A stretch of DNA of 64,000 nucleotides from Thermaerobacillus caldiproteolyticus (GCF_013761245.1 NZ_JACDUT010000005.1:216169-280168); one strand, 5' to 3'; positions 38,249 through 48,064 are shown, counted from the first letter of the stretch. Translations and numbers: made by a program. Notes: generated by a model not told the origin, from the letters alone.

Positions 38249-38292
38249 AAACAAGGCTGATTTCTATATGAAAATTAGCCTTGTTTTTGTTT
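38249..38292 (+). terminator. Terminator of the siderophore uptake operon
   Basis: The stem AAACAAGGCT / AGCCTTGTTT (38249-38258 and 38277-38286), with further internal pairing ATTTTC-like, is followed by TTGTTTTG. Confidence 0.85.
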
Positions 38293-38959
38293 TGAGGAGG
38301 TGTTCCTCTCCAGTGTGTCATGAGCGTTGTTATGAGTCTTAGTTCAAACAATCACGATTAAAATTCGATTTCACCGTAATTATTTATGTGGTCTCATGAT
38401 AAATTTCTTGACGATGAACGTTGTAAATGTAATCATTTTCTATTGAATCGGTTTTCTGTCCTGTGCAAGCGGGATGAAGAATGCGGTATGATGCGTTTGA
38501 ACAATTTACACTACTCCCACTTTGAAGTAAGGAGTTTCTTGGGGAAATGCTTCTACTAAAGAGAAGTTGACTAAGCTCTATATTCCGTCCCGGTCCTGAA
38601 TACGTGACGCATAGCTTGGTTTTCTGTTTCGGTCAGCTGGGAGCATGATGGAGGAAAGAGGTTACGTGACAGTCCTCTTTCCTGTCACAACTCCCTACCT
38701 TCCGTTCTCAAAGACAATCTATACGAAATATTCCTGTTGGCACATATGTTCGGAATGACCGCAAAAAAGGTGATTTGAGCTATGCTCTGCACATGCCAAA
38801 ATGAGCGTCTTCCCGCCTGTTTACCATAAAGAATACGCGAAACGGTAAATAGAAAATTGTTTTGTTGAAGTCCTTATTCTTATGTAAGACCATGATGATT
38901 AATGAAAGATATGGGGATTGTAAAAAATATACATCACCAATCGGAGGAATGAAAAGAAG
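38293..38959. other. Gene-free stretch with hairpins and repeat copy 2
   Basis: There is no credible gene in about 660 bases. A perfect 9-base inverted repeat GGAAAGAGG / CCTCTTTCC lies at 38653-38661 and 38674-38682; it competes with GTGACAG / CTGTCAC pairing next to it. The short repeat seen at 37365 recurs at 38780-38830. The remainder looks like eroded sequence. Confidence 0.4.
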
Positions 38960-39937
38960 ATGATTCACGTTCAACATCTGAGCAAATCTTTTCGAGTTCA
39001 TGTTCGGCAAGCAGGTTGGTTCGATGCGGTACGCAGTCTGTTCAAACGGGAATATCGTATCGTTGAAGCGGTTAAAGATATTTCATTTAGCATTCAACCG
39101 GGGGAAATCGTTGGGTTTTTAGGCCCGAATGGGGCTGGAAAGACAACAACGATGAAAATGTTGGCTGGACTGCTTCATCCTACTTCAGGGGAGATTACGG
39201 TAGGGGGATTTGTTCCATTTGAACAAAAAGCGGAATTTAAAAAAATGATGAGTCTGGTCATGGGGCAAAAGAGTCAACTCATTTGGGACATTCCACCGAT
39301 GGAAACGTTTTTGGTTAACAAAGCGATCTATGAAATTGATGATCGTGTATTTCGTCAAACGTTAGATGAGTTGGTCGAATTGCTTGAATTGCAGCCATTG
39401 TTGACAAAACCGACACGAAGTTTATCGTTAGGGCAGCGAATGAGATGCGAGTTAGCGGCTGCTTTATTGCATCGTCCGGCAATTTTATTTTTGGATGAAC
39501 CGACGATCGGTCTCGATGTACATACGCAAGAAAAGGTTCGCCGATTTATTGCCCAGTACAATCGTGAACATCAAACGACGATTTTGCTAACATCGCATTA
39601 TATGGGGGATGTTACCGCGTTGTGTGACCGAGTGTTGATCATCAATTACGGAACATTAATGTATGACGGGGATTTAAAAGTATTAACGGAAACATTAACA
39701 CCATACAAACTTCTGGAAATTCATTTTCCATCTGTACCCGATGTATCATGGGATGATTACGGTGAGTTGGTTGCAGTAGAGGAAGGAAAAGTGACATTGC
39801 GCGTTCCTCGTGAACAAGTTCCGGAGGTCTCGTCACAATTTTTACGGAATTTTCAAGTTTACGATTTAAATATTCAAGATCCGCCGATGGAAGAAGTGAT
39901 CAAACGGGCGTTTCAGGAGGGGGCTCATGTTTCGTAA
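38960..39937 (+). CDS. ABC-2 type exporter ATPase (COG4586-like)
   Basis: This 325-residue ATPase has Walker A GPNGAGKTTT (about 54-63), signature LSLGQRMRCELAAALLH, Walker B ILFLDEPTIGLD and switch His in LLTSHYMGD. The N-terminal insertion RQAGWFDAVRSLFKREY before the ATPase core and the ~80-residue C-terminal extension are typical of the uncharacterised COG4586/4587/3694 exporters. The start ATG 38960 follows GGAGGAATG. It overlaps the first permease gene by 11 bases. Substrate unknown. Confidence 0.9.
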   Translation: MIHVQHLSKSFRVHVRQAGWFDAVRSLFKREYRIVEAVKDISFSIQPGEIVGFLGPNGAGKTTTMKMLAGLLHPTSGEITVGGFVPFEQKAEFKKMMSLVMGQKSQLIWDIPPMETFLVNKAIYEIDDRVFRQTLDELVELLELQPLLTKPTRSLSLGQRMRCELAAALLHRPAILFLDEPTIGLDVHTQEKVRRFIAQYNREHQTTILLTSHYMGDVTALCDRVLIINYGTLMYDGDLKVLTETLTPYKLLEIHFPSVPDVSWDDYGELVAVEEGKVTLRVPREQVPEVSSQFLRNFQVYDLNIQDPPMEEVIKRAFQEGAHVS

Positions 39938-40700
39938 GTACATAGCCCTCATTCGGATGAAGTATGTGGAAATGTTAGCGTATCGGCTCGCCACGATTGT
40001 TTGGATGACAGGGGCGATGGTGCAACCCCTGATTACGATGGTTGTATGGACGAATATTTATCCATCGCAATCAAACTCTTTTATTTTGTATTTTATAACT
40101 CTCATTTTTGTAGAACGAATGACGAGCGCTTGGGATGTTTGGGAACTGGATCGCGAAATTCGGGAAGGGACGTTTTCGAATTATATTCTTCGTCCGTTCC
40201 ATCCGATTCATTGGGCGATCGCTGAAAATATTGTTTATAAAGTCTTGTTTTTGATTGTTTTGCTGCCGATATGGGGAGTATTGGCTGTCTTTGTTCCCGC
40301 TTTGCGTCCTGATGTAAGCGGATGGCAATTCGTTTTGTTTGTCACCGCCTTGTTTTTAGGTGCTACGTTGCGATTCATGTTTAGTTACATCTGTGGACTT
40401 CTCGGTTTTTGGGTTACGAAGGTGACGGCGATCTACGGCATGTTTGAAGTGGTATCTCTGTTCTTGTCGGGGCGAATTGCTCCTTTATCTTTGTTGCCTC
40501 CTATTTTGAAACAGATAAGCATGTATTTACCGTTTCGCTACATGATTGGCTTTCCGATTGACATCGTAATGGGGACAATGACGCGTGTAGAAATAGGATA
40601 CGGTTTTTTTGGCGCGATGGCTTGGGCGATTATTTTCATTAGCGTATTGAGATGGCTATGGAAAGCGGGGCTAAAGAAAAACCAAGCGGTGGGAGGTTAA
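39927..40700 (+). CDS. ABC-2 exporter permease (COG4587-like)
   Basis: This 257-residue membrane protein has six predicted helices. Conserved features are YRLATIVWMTGAMVQPL and RPFHPIHWAIAEN; the protein ends in a basic tail. It pairs with the next gene to form the channel. The start ATG 39927 lies inside the ATPase gene behind AGGAGGGGG. Confidence 0.9.
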   Translation: MFRKYIALIRMKYVEMLAYRLATIVWMTGAMVQPLITMVVWTNIYPSQSNSFILYFITLIFVERMTSAWDVWELDREIREGTFSNYILRPFHPIHWAIAENIVYKVLFLIVLLPIWGVLAVFVPALRPDVSGWQFVLFVTALFLGATLRFMFSYICGLLGFWVTKVTAIYGMFEVVSLFLSGRIAPLSLLPPILKQISMYLPFRYMIGFPIDIVMGTMTRVEIGYGFFGAMAWAIIFISVLRWLWKAGLKKNQAVGG

Positions 40701-40701
40701 T

Positions 40702-41490
40702 ATGCGGAGATATTGGCGAATTTTTCAAGAGTTTTTTCGAACTTGCTTTGTCGAAGAGCTCGAATACCGCAGTGAATTTCTTGGAAATTTGCTGTCGAGT
40801 TTCTTTGGAGTAGGCATTGCTGTTTTAACCGTTCAAATCTTTTTTTATCAAACGAATCAACTAGGCGGCTGGGCGTATGCTGATGTGTTGATTTTACTTG
40901 GCATCTTCAATACATTACAAGGGGCTATTGATTTTGCTTTGCGTCCTAATATGTCACGGCTGTTGGAGCATGTGCGAAAGGGAACATTGGATTATATTTT
41001 GACAAAACCGGTGGACAGTATGTTTTACGTCAGCTTTCGTCATTTAGTATTTTGGAGGCTGATCGATATTTTACTTGGAGTAGGACTAATCATTTACGGA
41101 CTAGTTCAAAAGCATTATATTCCGTCTTTAGCGGATATTCTTATGTTTAGCGTTAGTCTATTTTCCTCTCTCGTATTAATTTATTCTCTTTGGATGATGC
41201 TGATGACGACATCGTTTTGGGTCATTCGAATCGATGATCTCTCGTTTATCTTTTATTCGTTTTTTGAGACGACGCGCTTTCCGATCGGAATGTATCGAGG
41301 GTGGCTTCGTATTTTGCTGACGTATGTTTTGCCGGCTGCCTTCATTACGAACACGCCTGCTGTAGCGCTATTAGGGAAATGGAACGGTGTCACGACATTG
41401 TTATCCATCGGGATTGCGGGGCTCTTTTTATGGTTATCGCGAAGATTTTGGCGTTATGCGCTCCGATCTTATACGAGCGCAAGCAGTTAG
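40702..41490 (+). CDS. ABC-2 exporter permease (COG3694-like)
   Basis: This 262-residue membrane protein has about six helices, with EYRSEFLGNLLSSFFGVG at the start and KGTLDYILTKPVDSMFYVSFR in the first cytoplasmic loop, the family hallmark. It begins 1 base after the previous stop, with GGGAGG inside the upstream gene. Third and last gene of the exporter. Confidence 0.9.
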   Translation: MRRYWRIFQEFFRTCFVEELEYRSEFLGNLLSSFFGVGIAVLTVQIFFYQTNQLGGWAYADVLILLGIFNTLQGAIDFALRPNMSRLLEHVRKGTLDYILTKPVDSMFYVSFRHLVFWRLIDILLGVGLIIYGLVQKHYIPSLADILMFSVSLFSSLVLIYSLWMMLMTTSFWVIRIDDLSFIFYSFFETTRFPIGMYRGWLRILLTYVLPAAFITNTPAVALLGKWNGVTTLLSIGIAGLFLWLSRRFWRYALRSYTSASS

Positions 41491-41659
41491 ATAACGTTTT
41501 ATTAACTTCGGGATGTGCTGTTGGAGAATACAATAAAAAGAAAGATGTGGCTGGTTACTGATTTTGATCGGGAACTAGTGAAAAACGGATATATTCGAGA
41601 GAGAACAATAAGTGAAGAAAAAGGATCAACCATCTAAGTCGTTAAGCTGCTGTCGATCT

Positions 41660-41718
41660 TAAAAGGCTGACTTCCAAATTATGTTGTTGTGATTTTGGGA
41701 GTCAGTCTTATTTTTTAA
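41660..41718 (+). terminator. Terminator after the ABC-2 exporter genes
   Basis: AAGGCTGACTTCC pairs with GGGAGTCAGTCTT around a ~25-base loop, followed by ATTTTTT. Confidence 0.7.
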
Positions 41719-41722
41719 TACA

Positions 41723-41751
41723 TTGACTTTTACGTAAACGTAAATTAAAAT
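41723..41751 (+). promoter_or_regulatory. Promoter with palindromic operator in front of the MerR/acyl-CoA operon
   Basis: TTGACT (41723-41728), 17-base spacer, TAAAAT (41746-41751). The spacer is filled by the inverted repeat TTTACGT-AA-ACGTAAA (41729-41744). This fits a MerR-family operator of the type described for LiuR-like regulators of branched-chain and fatty-acid catabolism, probably bound by the product of the first gene. Confidence 0.75.
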
Positions 41752-41791
41752 AAAATTCAGAAAAATAAATCTATTCACACAGGTGAAACAG

Positions 41792-42187
41792 ATGAACTAC
41801 TATACGATTTCGCAGTTGGCGCAGGAGTTTGATATTAGTACGAGGACAATTCGCTATTATGAGGAGAGAGGGATGATTGCGCCAATGCGCACAGAAACGG
41901 GGCAGCGTCTGTATACGAAAAAAGATCGCGCGGTGCTAAAGCTCATTTTGCGTGGGAAGCGGTTTGGTTTTTCGCTTGAAGAAATTCATGAAATGATTTC
42001 ATTATTTGACAAAGACCGAACGGGACGAAAACAGTTAGAAAGAACAATTGAATACGGCGAGAAAAAGCTAAAGGAGGTGAGCGAACGAATTGAAGACTTA
42101 ATGCAACTCAAACAAGAAATGGAAGCGATTTTAGAAGACTTTAAACAAAGATTAAAAGAATTGGGGGAGTCGGATGAACATTTCTGA
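41792..42187 (+). CDS. MerR-family regulator, LiuR-like
   Basis: This 131-residue regulator has an N-terminal winged helix (YTISQLAQEFDISTRTIRYYEERG) and a long dimerisation coiled coil (about 78-125). It lacks the Cys residues of metal sensors. Such small MerR proteins in front of acyl-CoA ligase and dehydrogenase genes control acyl-CoA degradation, probably through an acyl-CoA ligand. ATG 41792 follows ACAGGTG; GTG 41783 is an in-frame alternative. It overlaps the ligase gene by 14 bases and probably autoregulates through 41729-41744. Confidence 0.9.
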   Translation: MNYYTISQLAQEFDISTRTIRYYEERGMIAPMRTETGQRLYTKKDRAVLKLILRGKRFGFSLEEIHEMISLFDKDRTGRKQLERTIEYGEKKLKEVSERIEDLMQLKQEMEAILEDFKQRLKELGESDEHF

Positions 42188-43703
42188 GTTGTTGGCACGG
42201 AACGCGCGAAAGTTTCCAGAAAAAAAGGCATTTATCGATGGAGAGGCGGCCCTTTCGTATCGTGAAGTGGATCAAGCCGTCAATCGTCTTGCTTCATCAC
42301 TTGGGCATTTAGGAATTCAGCGAGGCGATAAAGTTGTTTTGTATATGCCGAATACGAAAGAGTTGGTGTTTGCGTATTTTGCAGTATTGCGTCTCGGAGC
42401 GATTGTCGTTCCTGTGAACGCGCGCTTAGTTGCCGAGGAAGTCAGGTATATTATCGAACATTGTGAAGCGAGAGCGGTCATTGCTCATGACTGGATTTAC
42501 AAAGAGCTCGATCCGCTTGTCGGACAGGTCGATGTTTTCTGGATAAAGACAGGAAATGCTCAAGAAGGGTGGGTGCCGCTCTCTGAACTGATTTTGAGCG
42601 GAGCAGCCGATCCGATCGTTTGTCCGCTAAAAGAAGATGATGAAGCGGCAATTTTATACACATCAGGAACAACAGGACGGCCAAAAGGAGTGTTATTTAC
42701 CTACCGTAATATTTTAACGGTTGCAATTATGATGGCGATCGAAACAAAGATGGACAAAGAGAGCCGGATTTTGCATATGATGCCGCTTAGCCATTCCGCA
42801 CCGCTTCATTTGTTTTTCATCGGCGGAATGTACGTCGGGGCAACACATGTGTTATCACCATCGTTTTCCCCGGAATCGTTACTTAACCTTGTGGAGAAAT
42901 ATAAAATTACTCATTTCTTTGGAGCACCTGTCGCTTATTTGCTCACCGCAAAACATCCTCGACTTCATGAATACGATCTTTCTTCTGTAAACTATTGGAC
43001 ATATGGCGGGGCACCGCTTTCGAGAAATGAAGTCCAATTCATCGCGAAACAATTCCGTACCGATCGTCTTATGTGTTTATACGGCTTAACCGAAGCAGGA
43101 CCGAACGGCACGTATTTGGCGACGGAAGATCATACGACAAAAGCGGGAAGCATTGGCAAACAGGCAGCGCTAAACTGTGAAATTAAGATTGTTGATGAAC
43201 ATGGAAACGAAGTCCCTGTCGGCGAAGTCGGAGAAATCGTTTTATCCGGAGAGGGAACGATGAAAGGCTACTATAAAGATGAAGAAAAAACAGCAGAGAC
43301 ATTAAAAAACGGCTGGCTGTATACCGGGGATATCGCACGCCGTGATGAAGATGGGTACATTTGGATTGTCGACCGTAAGAAAGATATCATTATTTCCGGT
43401 GGAGTGAACGTCTATCCGAAAGAAATCGAAGATGTATTGCGGACGCATCCGTACATTGCTGATGTTGCTGTTGTGGGCGTGCCGCATCCGGAGTGGGGAG
43501 AGACGGTGAAAGCGTTCGTTGTGACAACGAAGCCGTTCAATAACCTTGATGATGAATGTAAACGTTTTCTTATGGGTAAAATTGCTGACTATAAAATTCC
43601 ACGCTTATACCAAGAAATTCGTGAGCTGCCGCGAAACGCGACAGGAAAAGTGTTAAAACAAGCGCTGAGGGGGATGGACGATGAAACGATTGCGAGACGC
43701 TGA
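42174..43703 (+). CDS. Acyl-CoA synthetase (AMP-forming, class I)
   Basis: This 509-residue ligase would activate a fatty or branched-chain acid to its CoA thioester. Motifs: ILYTSGTTGRPKG (P-loop), CLYGLTEAGPNG, GWLYTGD, DRKKDIIISGGVNVYP and the late catalytic Lys in PRNATGKVLKQ. ATG 42174 lies within the MerR gene behind GGGGAG and its 3' end overlaps the dehydrogenase gene by 23 bases, so the three form one operon. Chain-length specificity cannot be read. Confidence 0.93.
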   Translation: MNISELLARNARKFPEKKAFIDGEAALSYREVDQAVNRLASSLGHLGIQRGDKVVLYMPNTKELVFAYFAVLRLGAIVVPVNARLVAEEVRYIIEHCEARAVIAHDWIYKELDPLVGQVDVFWIKTGNAQEGWVPLSELILSGAADPIVCPLKEDDEAAILYTSGTTGRPKGVLFTYRNILTVAIMMAIETKMDKESRILHMMPLSHSAPLHLFFIGGMYVGATHVLSPSFSPESLLNLVEKYKITHFFGAPVAYLLTAKHPRLHEYDLSSVNYWTYGGAPLSRNEVQFIAKQFRTDRLMCLYGLTEAGPNGTYLATEDHTTKAGSIGKQAALNCEIKIVDEHGNEVPVGEVGEIVLSGEGTMKGYYKDEEKTAETLKNGWLYTGDIARRDEDGYIWIVDRKKDIIISGGVNVYPKEIEDVLRTHPYIADVAVVGVPHPEWGETVKAFVVTTKPFNNLDDECKRFLMGKIADYKIPRLYQEIRELPRNATGKVLKQALRGMDDETIARR

Positions 43704-45363
43704 TCCAAATCTATTGGCGAATTTAAAAAAATATTTAGATGATGAATTATATGGGTATGCAGAAGAACAGCTTGAGAAATTTTGGGAAATTTGCATAACC
43801 GATATTGATCGTCGGGCAGTTCATACTGATCGCGAAGGACAGCCGCGACTCATTAAGTATGATCGCTTTGGTGATGACATTTCGGAAGTATGGGTGAACG
43901 AAGGGTATAAACAAACGGTGAAACAAACGTATGAAACGGGTATTGTCGGCTATATTCATAAGCCGATTCCCGAACTTGGACGAAAAGGAAATTATATTTA
44001 TTCGTATGCGCAAGGATATTTATTGTCGCAAGTTGAACCAGGTTTTTACTGCCCGGTAACGTTAACAATGGCAACGGCGTATTTGCTTGAACATTTCGCT
44101 GATGAGGAATTAAAGCGAACATATTTACCGCATGTCATTTCAACAGGGGAAGTCGAGTTATACGAGGGGGCGACGTTTTTAACGGAGCGCCAAGGCGGAT
44201 CAGATGTTGGAGCCAATGAAGTGCGTGCTGTCCCGTGCGGCGACCATTACAAACTGTATGGGGAAAAATATTTTGCGAGCAATGCGGGGATGTGCGGAGT
44301 GGCGACTGTGCTAGCGCGCATTGACGGCAGCGATCCCGGAACGAAAGGGCTTAGCTTATTTCTCGTGCCATGGCGCAATGATGATGGCACGCTCAACGGC
44401 ATTCATATTCGCCGTTTGAAAGATAAGCTAGGCGTTCGTGCCGTTCCATCAGCGGAAGTTGTGTTTGACGGAGCACAAGCATATGTCATTGGCGATGCAA
44501 AAAAAGGGTTTTACTATATGATGGAAGCACTTAACTTATCACGCGTCTGCAATGCCGTGGCTTCCATCGGCATTATGAAGCGCGCCTTAGATGAAGCGAA
44601 GCAATATGCAGAGAACCGCTCGGCATTCGGTCATAAACTCACTTCGTATCCGATGATAAGAGAAACGCTTGCGAATTTAACAGCACGACAGGAAGTGCAA
44701 ACGAGCGCTTGCTTTGAACTCATTTCATTCTTTGACCGCGTCATGACTGCACCAAATGAAGCATCCGAAGAAGACAAAGCGTGGAACCGCCTTCTTATTG
44801 CCCTATTGAAAATGCGCACCGCCGAAGAAGCAATTGAGTTTGCCCATGAAGCAATTGAAATGCACGGCGGCAACGGCTACATCGAAGATTTCGTCACTCC
44901 TCGCCTTCTTCGCGACGCCCAAGTGTTAACTGTATGGGAAGGAACTGAAAACATTTTGGGATTAGAAGTATTGCGACTCATGCGGAAATTCCGTATACAC
45001 GAGCGATTTATTGAAGTGATGAGCAAAGAACTTACCAATCTCCGAGACGATGTGCGTGCATTCGCTGCACCGGTGAAAAACGGGCTTAACGAACTCATTC
45101 AGGCGCTTGGACAGCTGAGCGGACAGCCTGATGAAGTACAAACGTACCATGCGAAAAAAATCGCTAACCGCTTATGCGACATTTATTTAAGTATCATCGC
45201 GTTAAAAGGTGCGCAAGAAAGCGAACGAAACAAAACCATCGCCCGCCTCTTTTTACAGCACATTTGGAATGACGATCTTTTTGATCGCGACATGCTTTCC
45301 GTTCACTTTTTTGATGTAGTAATAAATGAGAAAAGTGAATTAGAGGTGGGTGATCAGAGATAG
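43681..45363 (+). CDS. Acyl-CoA dehydrogenase, AidB-like
   Basis: This 560-residue flavoprotein is longer than the usual ~380-residue acyl-CoA dehydrogenases and matches the AidB/isovaleryl-type subgroup: VTLTMATAYLLEHFA, FLTERQGGSDVGANEV (FAD and substrate loop), NRSAFGHKL, MHGGNGYIED and LTVWEGTENILGLEVLR with the likely catalytic Glu. It oxidises the acyl-CoA made by the preceding ligase (inference from context). A ~100-residue C-terminal helical extension follows the core. A weak terminator lies at 45367-45400. Confidence 0.92.
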   Translation: MKRLRDADPNLLANLKKYLDDELYGYAEEQLEKFWEICITDIDRRAVHTDREGQPRLIKYDRFGDDISEVWVNEGYKQTVKQTYETGIVGYIHKPIPELGRKGNYIYSYAQGYLLSQVEPGFYCPVTLTMATAYLLEHFADEELKRTYLPHVISTGEVELYEGATFLTERQGGSDVGANEVRAVPCGDHYKLYGEKYFASNAGMCGVATVLARIDGSDPGTKGLSLFLVPWRNDDGTLNGIHIRRLKDKLGVRAVPSAEVVFDGAQAYVIGDAKKGFYYMMEALNLSRVCNAVASIGIMKRALDEAKQYAENRSAFGHKLTSYPMIRETLANLTARQEVQTSACFELISFFDRVMTAPNEASEEDKAWNRLLIALLKMRTAEEAIEFAHEAIEMHGGNGYIEDFVTPRLLRDAQVLTVWEGTENILGLEVLRLMRKFRIHERFIEVMSKELTNLRDDVRAFAAPVKNGLNELIQALGQLSGQPDEVQTYHAKKIANRLCDIYLSIIALKGAQESERNKTIARLFLQHIWNDDLFDRDMLSVHFFDVVINEKSELEVGDQR

Positions 45364-45812
45364 ATAAGGTCGACTTCCATCGGCCTTGTTTTTCTTTTTC
45401 AAAACAGTACGTCATGAAAAGAGGTAGCAGGAGTATAAGAATACACGATTTTACATCATTGTATATGATGTATGAAAAGAATGGGGATTGACGAAAGCTG
45501 TGAAGGGAGTCTATTGTATAGAGACAGTATACATTCCATTGGTGATTTAGGCAAAAAAGCGTTGCCGATCGATTCAAACATCGATTACATACAATGGTGT
45601 CAATTCAGTTTCCTTGACGTACGCAATCGAAATTGTCGGTCGGATCATCGTGTTGAGTGATAAAAAGTTGTTTAATGTACGAAATGTTGTTGAAAAACTA
45701 AAAAAGTTTTCATTTTTTCTTTGTACTAACGAGCAGTAATGTAAATGAACGAGTACTTTGAATACTAGATGTAATCGTGTTACTCTACTAATTAATAATA
45801 CAGTCTCATTTC
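45364..45812. other. Intergenic stretch
   Basis: A short hairpin AAGGTC / GGCCTT with a T-rich tail (45367-45400) closes the acyl-CoA operon. The remaining ~410 bases contain only a 62-codon frame without family match (45472-45660), which I do not call. Confidence 0.4.
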
Positions 45813-45828
45813 AGGAGGGCAGATATGA

Positions 45829-46557
45829 TTGGAAGCGAAGCCGATTGTTAAGCAGGCAGCTGAAGTTTATATAAAGCATACCGAAAAGGATTTTATCGGA
45901 TTAATTGTTCATGGTTCGGCAATGAAGGGCGGTTTTATCTCAGGTTCCAGCGACATTGATTTTCAACTTTATTTAAAGGAATCAGCTTTTGATGAGAACG
46001 GAAGGCTTCCCTTGGAACTATCTTTGGCTATTCATCGAGATTTAGCCAAAATTAATCCTTATCCATTTAGTTATATTCAATGTAGAGCACTTTCTTCAAA
46101 GCTTCCTGATGGATATGTAGGCCCTATTCCGGGTGCTTATCATTTAGTGGCTGGAAGGCTGCCAGTGAATGAAGCAACCAATGAACAATTAAAACAATCG
46201 GCTATAAATGCGTTAAGAAATTTGACACCTGTCCCAAAGTATTTAAATAATCTTCTGGACCATGGGAAAGAACGCTTATCGAGAATGATTCGGCTACTTT
46301 GTACACAAGTTTCTCCCGTAGTATATCAAGTCCTATCTATCGAACAGGAAGATGCGGTTAAAGTATGGCAAATGCCAAAAAACGAAGCAATAAAATTATT
46401 GCCTGATGAAGAAATGAAAGCCTATGCAGAACGGTTTTACGAGCATGCCAAGCGATATTATTCCAACGAAACTTCAATAGAAGATGCTTTAAAATTAATT
46501 GAAAATGGAGTAGCTTTTTTTAAATCAGTGCAACTGTGGTATAAAAGAGCAGATTGA
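45829..46557 (+). CDS. Nucleotidyltransferase-fold protein
   Basis: This 242-residue soluble protein belongs to the NTP_transf_2 fold shown by LIVHGSAMKGGFISGSSDIDFQLYL: Gly-Ser followed by SDID, the two metal-binding acidic residues, spaced as in aminoglycoside nucleotidyltransferases. The C-terminal half (about 115-240) is helical. The substrate is unknown; a resistance-like or housekeeping role is equally possible. TTG 45829 has AGGAGG at 45813-45818 (10 bases); the nearby ATG 45825 is in another frame and stops after eight codons. Confidence 0.8.
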   Translation: MEAKPIVKQAAEVYIKHTEKDFIGLIVHGSAMKGGFISGSSDIDFQLYLKESAFDENGRLPLELSLAIHRDLAKINPYPFSYIQCRALSSKLPDGYVGPIPGAYHLVAGRLPVNEATNEQLKQSAINALRNLTPVPKYLNNLLDHGKERLSRMIRLLCTQVSPVVYQVLSIEQEDAVKVWQMPKNEAIKLLPDEEMKAYAERFYEHAKRYYSNETSIEDALKLIENGVAFFKSVQLWYKRAD

Positions 46558-47186
46558 CACTAGTGCGTTAATTCAATCACAGACGGTTTTTGCTCTATTT
46601 TTTGAAACATTGAGGTACTTAATCCAAAAAATTAAACAACATTTTTAACACCATTCGGATAATCGAAAAAATGATTTTATCATAAACTGGTGAGTAGTTT
46701 CTCAATTTTAAAATATTCAAGAGGTAGAATAAATCGGAAGATGAATCATATTTTTGTAGCAATATACGAACATATGTACTATAATTAGGGTATCACGTAC
46801 ATTCGGCTTTTTGGGAATAACTGAAACGCGAAGCACTGTACGGCAGCATGTTAAGTCCAGCGTACAAGGTTTTTATATTCAAGGCTAGGATAGTCTGTAG
46901 AGCTTTATCGACTAGGGATGACCGAGGAATTTGCCGCTTTAAAGCGGAGGGAACCGATTCCATTATATTTTTAGTTGCATCATAAAGAAACGTTTCGTGG
47001 AAAATTAAAGAGATCATGAATAATGTTATGAAAAGGGGCGACAAAGAAACTCGACGAAAATCGCTTTACTTATGAAATGATGACAAAAGCTACTTTAGAA
47101 AGTGCGGCACGAAAATTTCAACGGATCGAACAATTGTGCTCAAGAGAGAAGTAAATTGGAAAGCAGCGGAGAGGGGAGAAATGTGA
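46558..47186. other. Gene-poor stretch with broken coding traces
   Basis: About 630 bases. Plus-strand translation gives short coding-like pieces (GMTEEFAALKRREPIPLYF near 46918-46975 and RFTYEMMTKATLESAARKFQ near 47060-47120) in changing frames, indicating a decayed gene I cannot identify. Confidence 0.35.
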
Positions 47187-47660
47187 ATGAACCAAAAACG
47201 ATTCATCGACTTTCTAGTGGAAGCGAAAAAACGGGCATACGCCGCCGGTGAGGACAACACATCGGTACGTCCTTTGTTCAACGGATCGAAACAGTTTGAG
47301 TATCAAGACGGGAATTACGTTTATCGCGATATTTATTTCGGCTCTGCTTTTTTTGCTGGACAGGAAACGGTAGAGTACGAGCAGCAACCGATTTGGTCCA
47401 TGGTTTACTCGGGAGGCATTGCTGTTCCCGATGTGTCACGGGAACAAATTGTTTCGATTTATGCGTTTTTGCGACAAGCATTACGGCTTGTCCCTGCTGC
47501 TGCTCCGTATCGCGGACCGCAGCACTTTGAAAATGGCCAATATACATATAAGAATGCTTATCATGGCACGCTTGAACGGTTTTATGGGGAAGAATGCATT
47601 TTTGTTCATGGTCAAAAAGTATACGAATTGCGATACAGCGGTGGTTTTATCTTCGTTTGA
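47187..47660 (+). CDS. DUF5680-domain protein
   Basis: This 157-residue protein is made only of a DUF5680-like domain, recognised by the pattern FLVEAKKRAYAAGED, the paired Y(V/T)Y(R/K)D/NxYxG motifs (YVYRDIYFGS and YTYKNAYHGT) and WSMVYSGG / LRYSGGF. In many Firmicutes this domain is fused behind an XRE-type DNA-binding domain; here it stands alone. Function unknown. GGGGAG precedes ATG 47187. Confidence 0.8.
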   Translation: MNQKRFIDFLVEAKKRAYAAGEDNTSVRPLFNGSKQFEYQDGNYVYRDIYFGSAFFAGQETVEYEQQPIWSMVYSGGIAVPDVSREQIVSIYAFLRQALRLVPAAAPYRGPQHFENGQYTYKNAYHGTLERFYGEECIFVHGQKVYELRYSGGFIFV

Positions 47661-48050
47661 TTGTACTTCATATATCGCAACATTTCATAATGATTCAAGA
47701 GTGTACTGCTAGGAAAATTGGTGGGGGTTCGTTCGTGTTGCGCTGTTTGGTTAAGTAGAAAATTAAGGTGTTCTGCGTGTTCAGCCATGCGCCCTCTAGC
47801 CGCTTGTTTTTGTCACGGTGATAGTGATTGAAGCAGGCACGATTCAAGATGCTGAATAAATAAACAAAAGTATTGTTCTGGCCTACCAATATGTCCACCC
47901 TGTCTTTGAGCGATGACATTCTGAGTTGGTTGGGCTTCTGTTTACCTCCTGCCTTCTTTATTATTCTGTTTGATGAAACAGCTGTTGTTCTTCTGTTGGT
48001 AAAACACATCACAATCTCTTACAATCTAGTAAAGTGTGGTTGATCCGCAG
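47661..48050. other. Intergenic stretch with an unrecognised minus-strand frame
   Basis: A 105-codon minus-strand frame (47695-48012) includes MSSLKDRVDILVGQNNTFVY and has GGCAGGAGG inside it near 47945. No family is recognised, and the C-terminal part is compositionally odd. It may be a decayed gene. Confidence 0.3.
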
Positions 48051-48064
48051 AAAGGAGGATACCA

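Noticed and set aside
45472..45660. 62-codon plus-strand frame
   Set aside because: No ribosome binding site, no family pattern and composition unlike its neighbours.
47695..48012. 105-codon minus-strand frame as a real gene
   Set aside because: An internal GGAGG exists, but the sequence matches nothing I recognise and the second half looks non-coding; kept only as an uncertain stretch.
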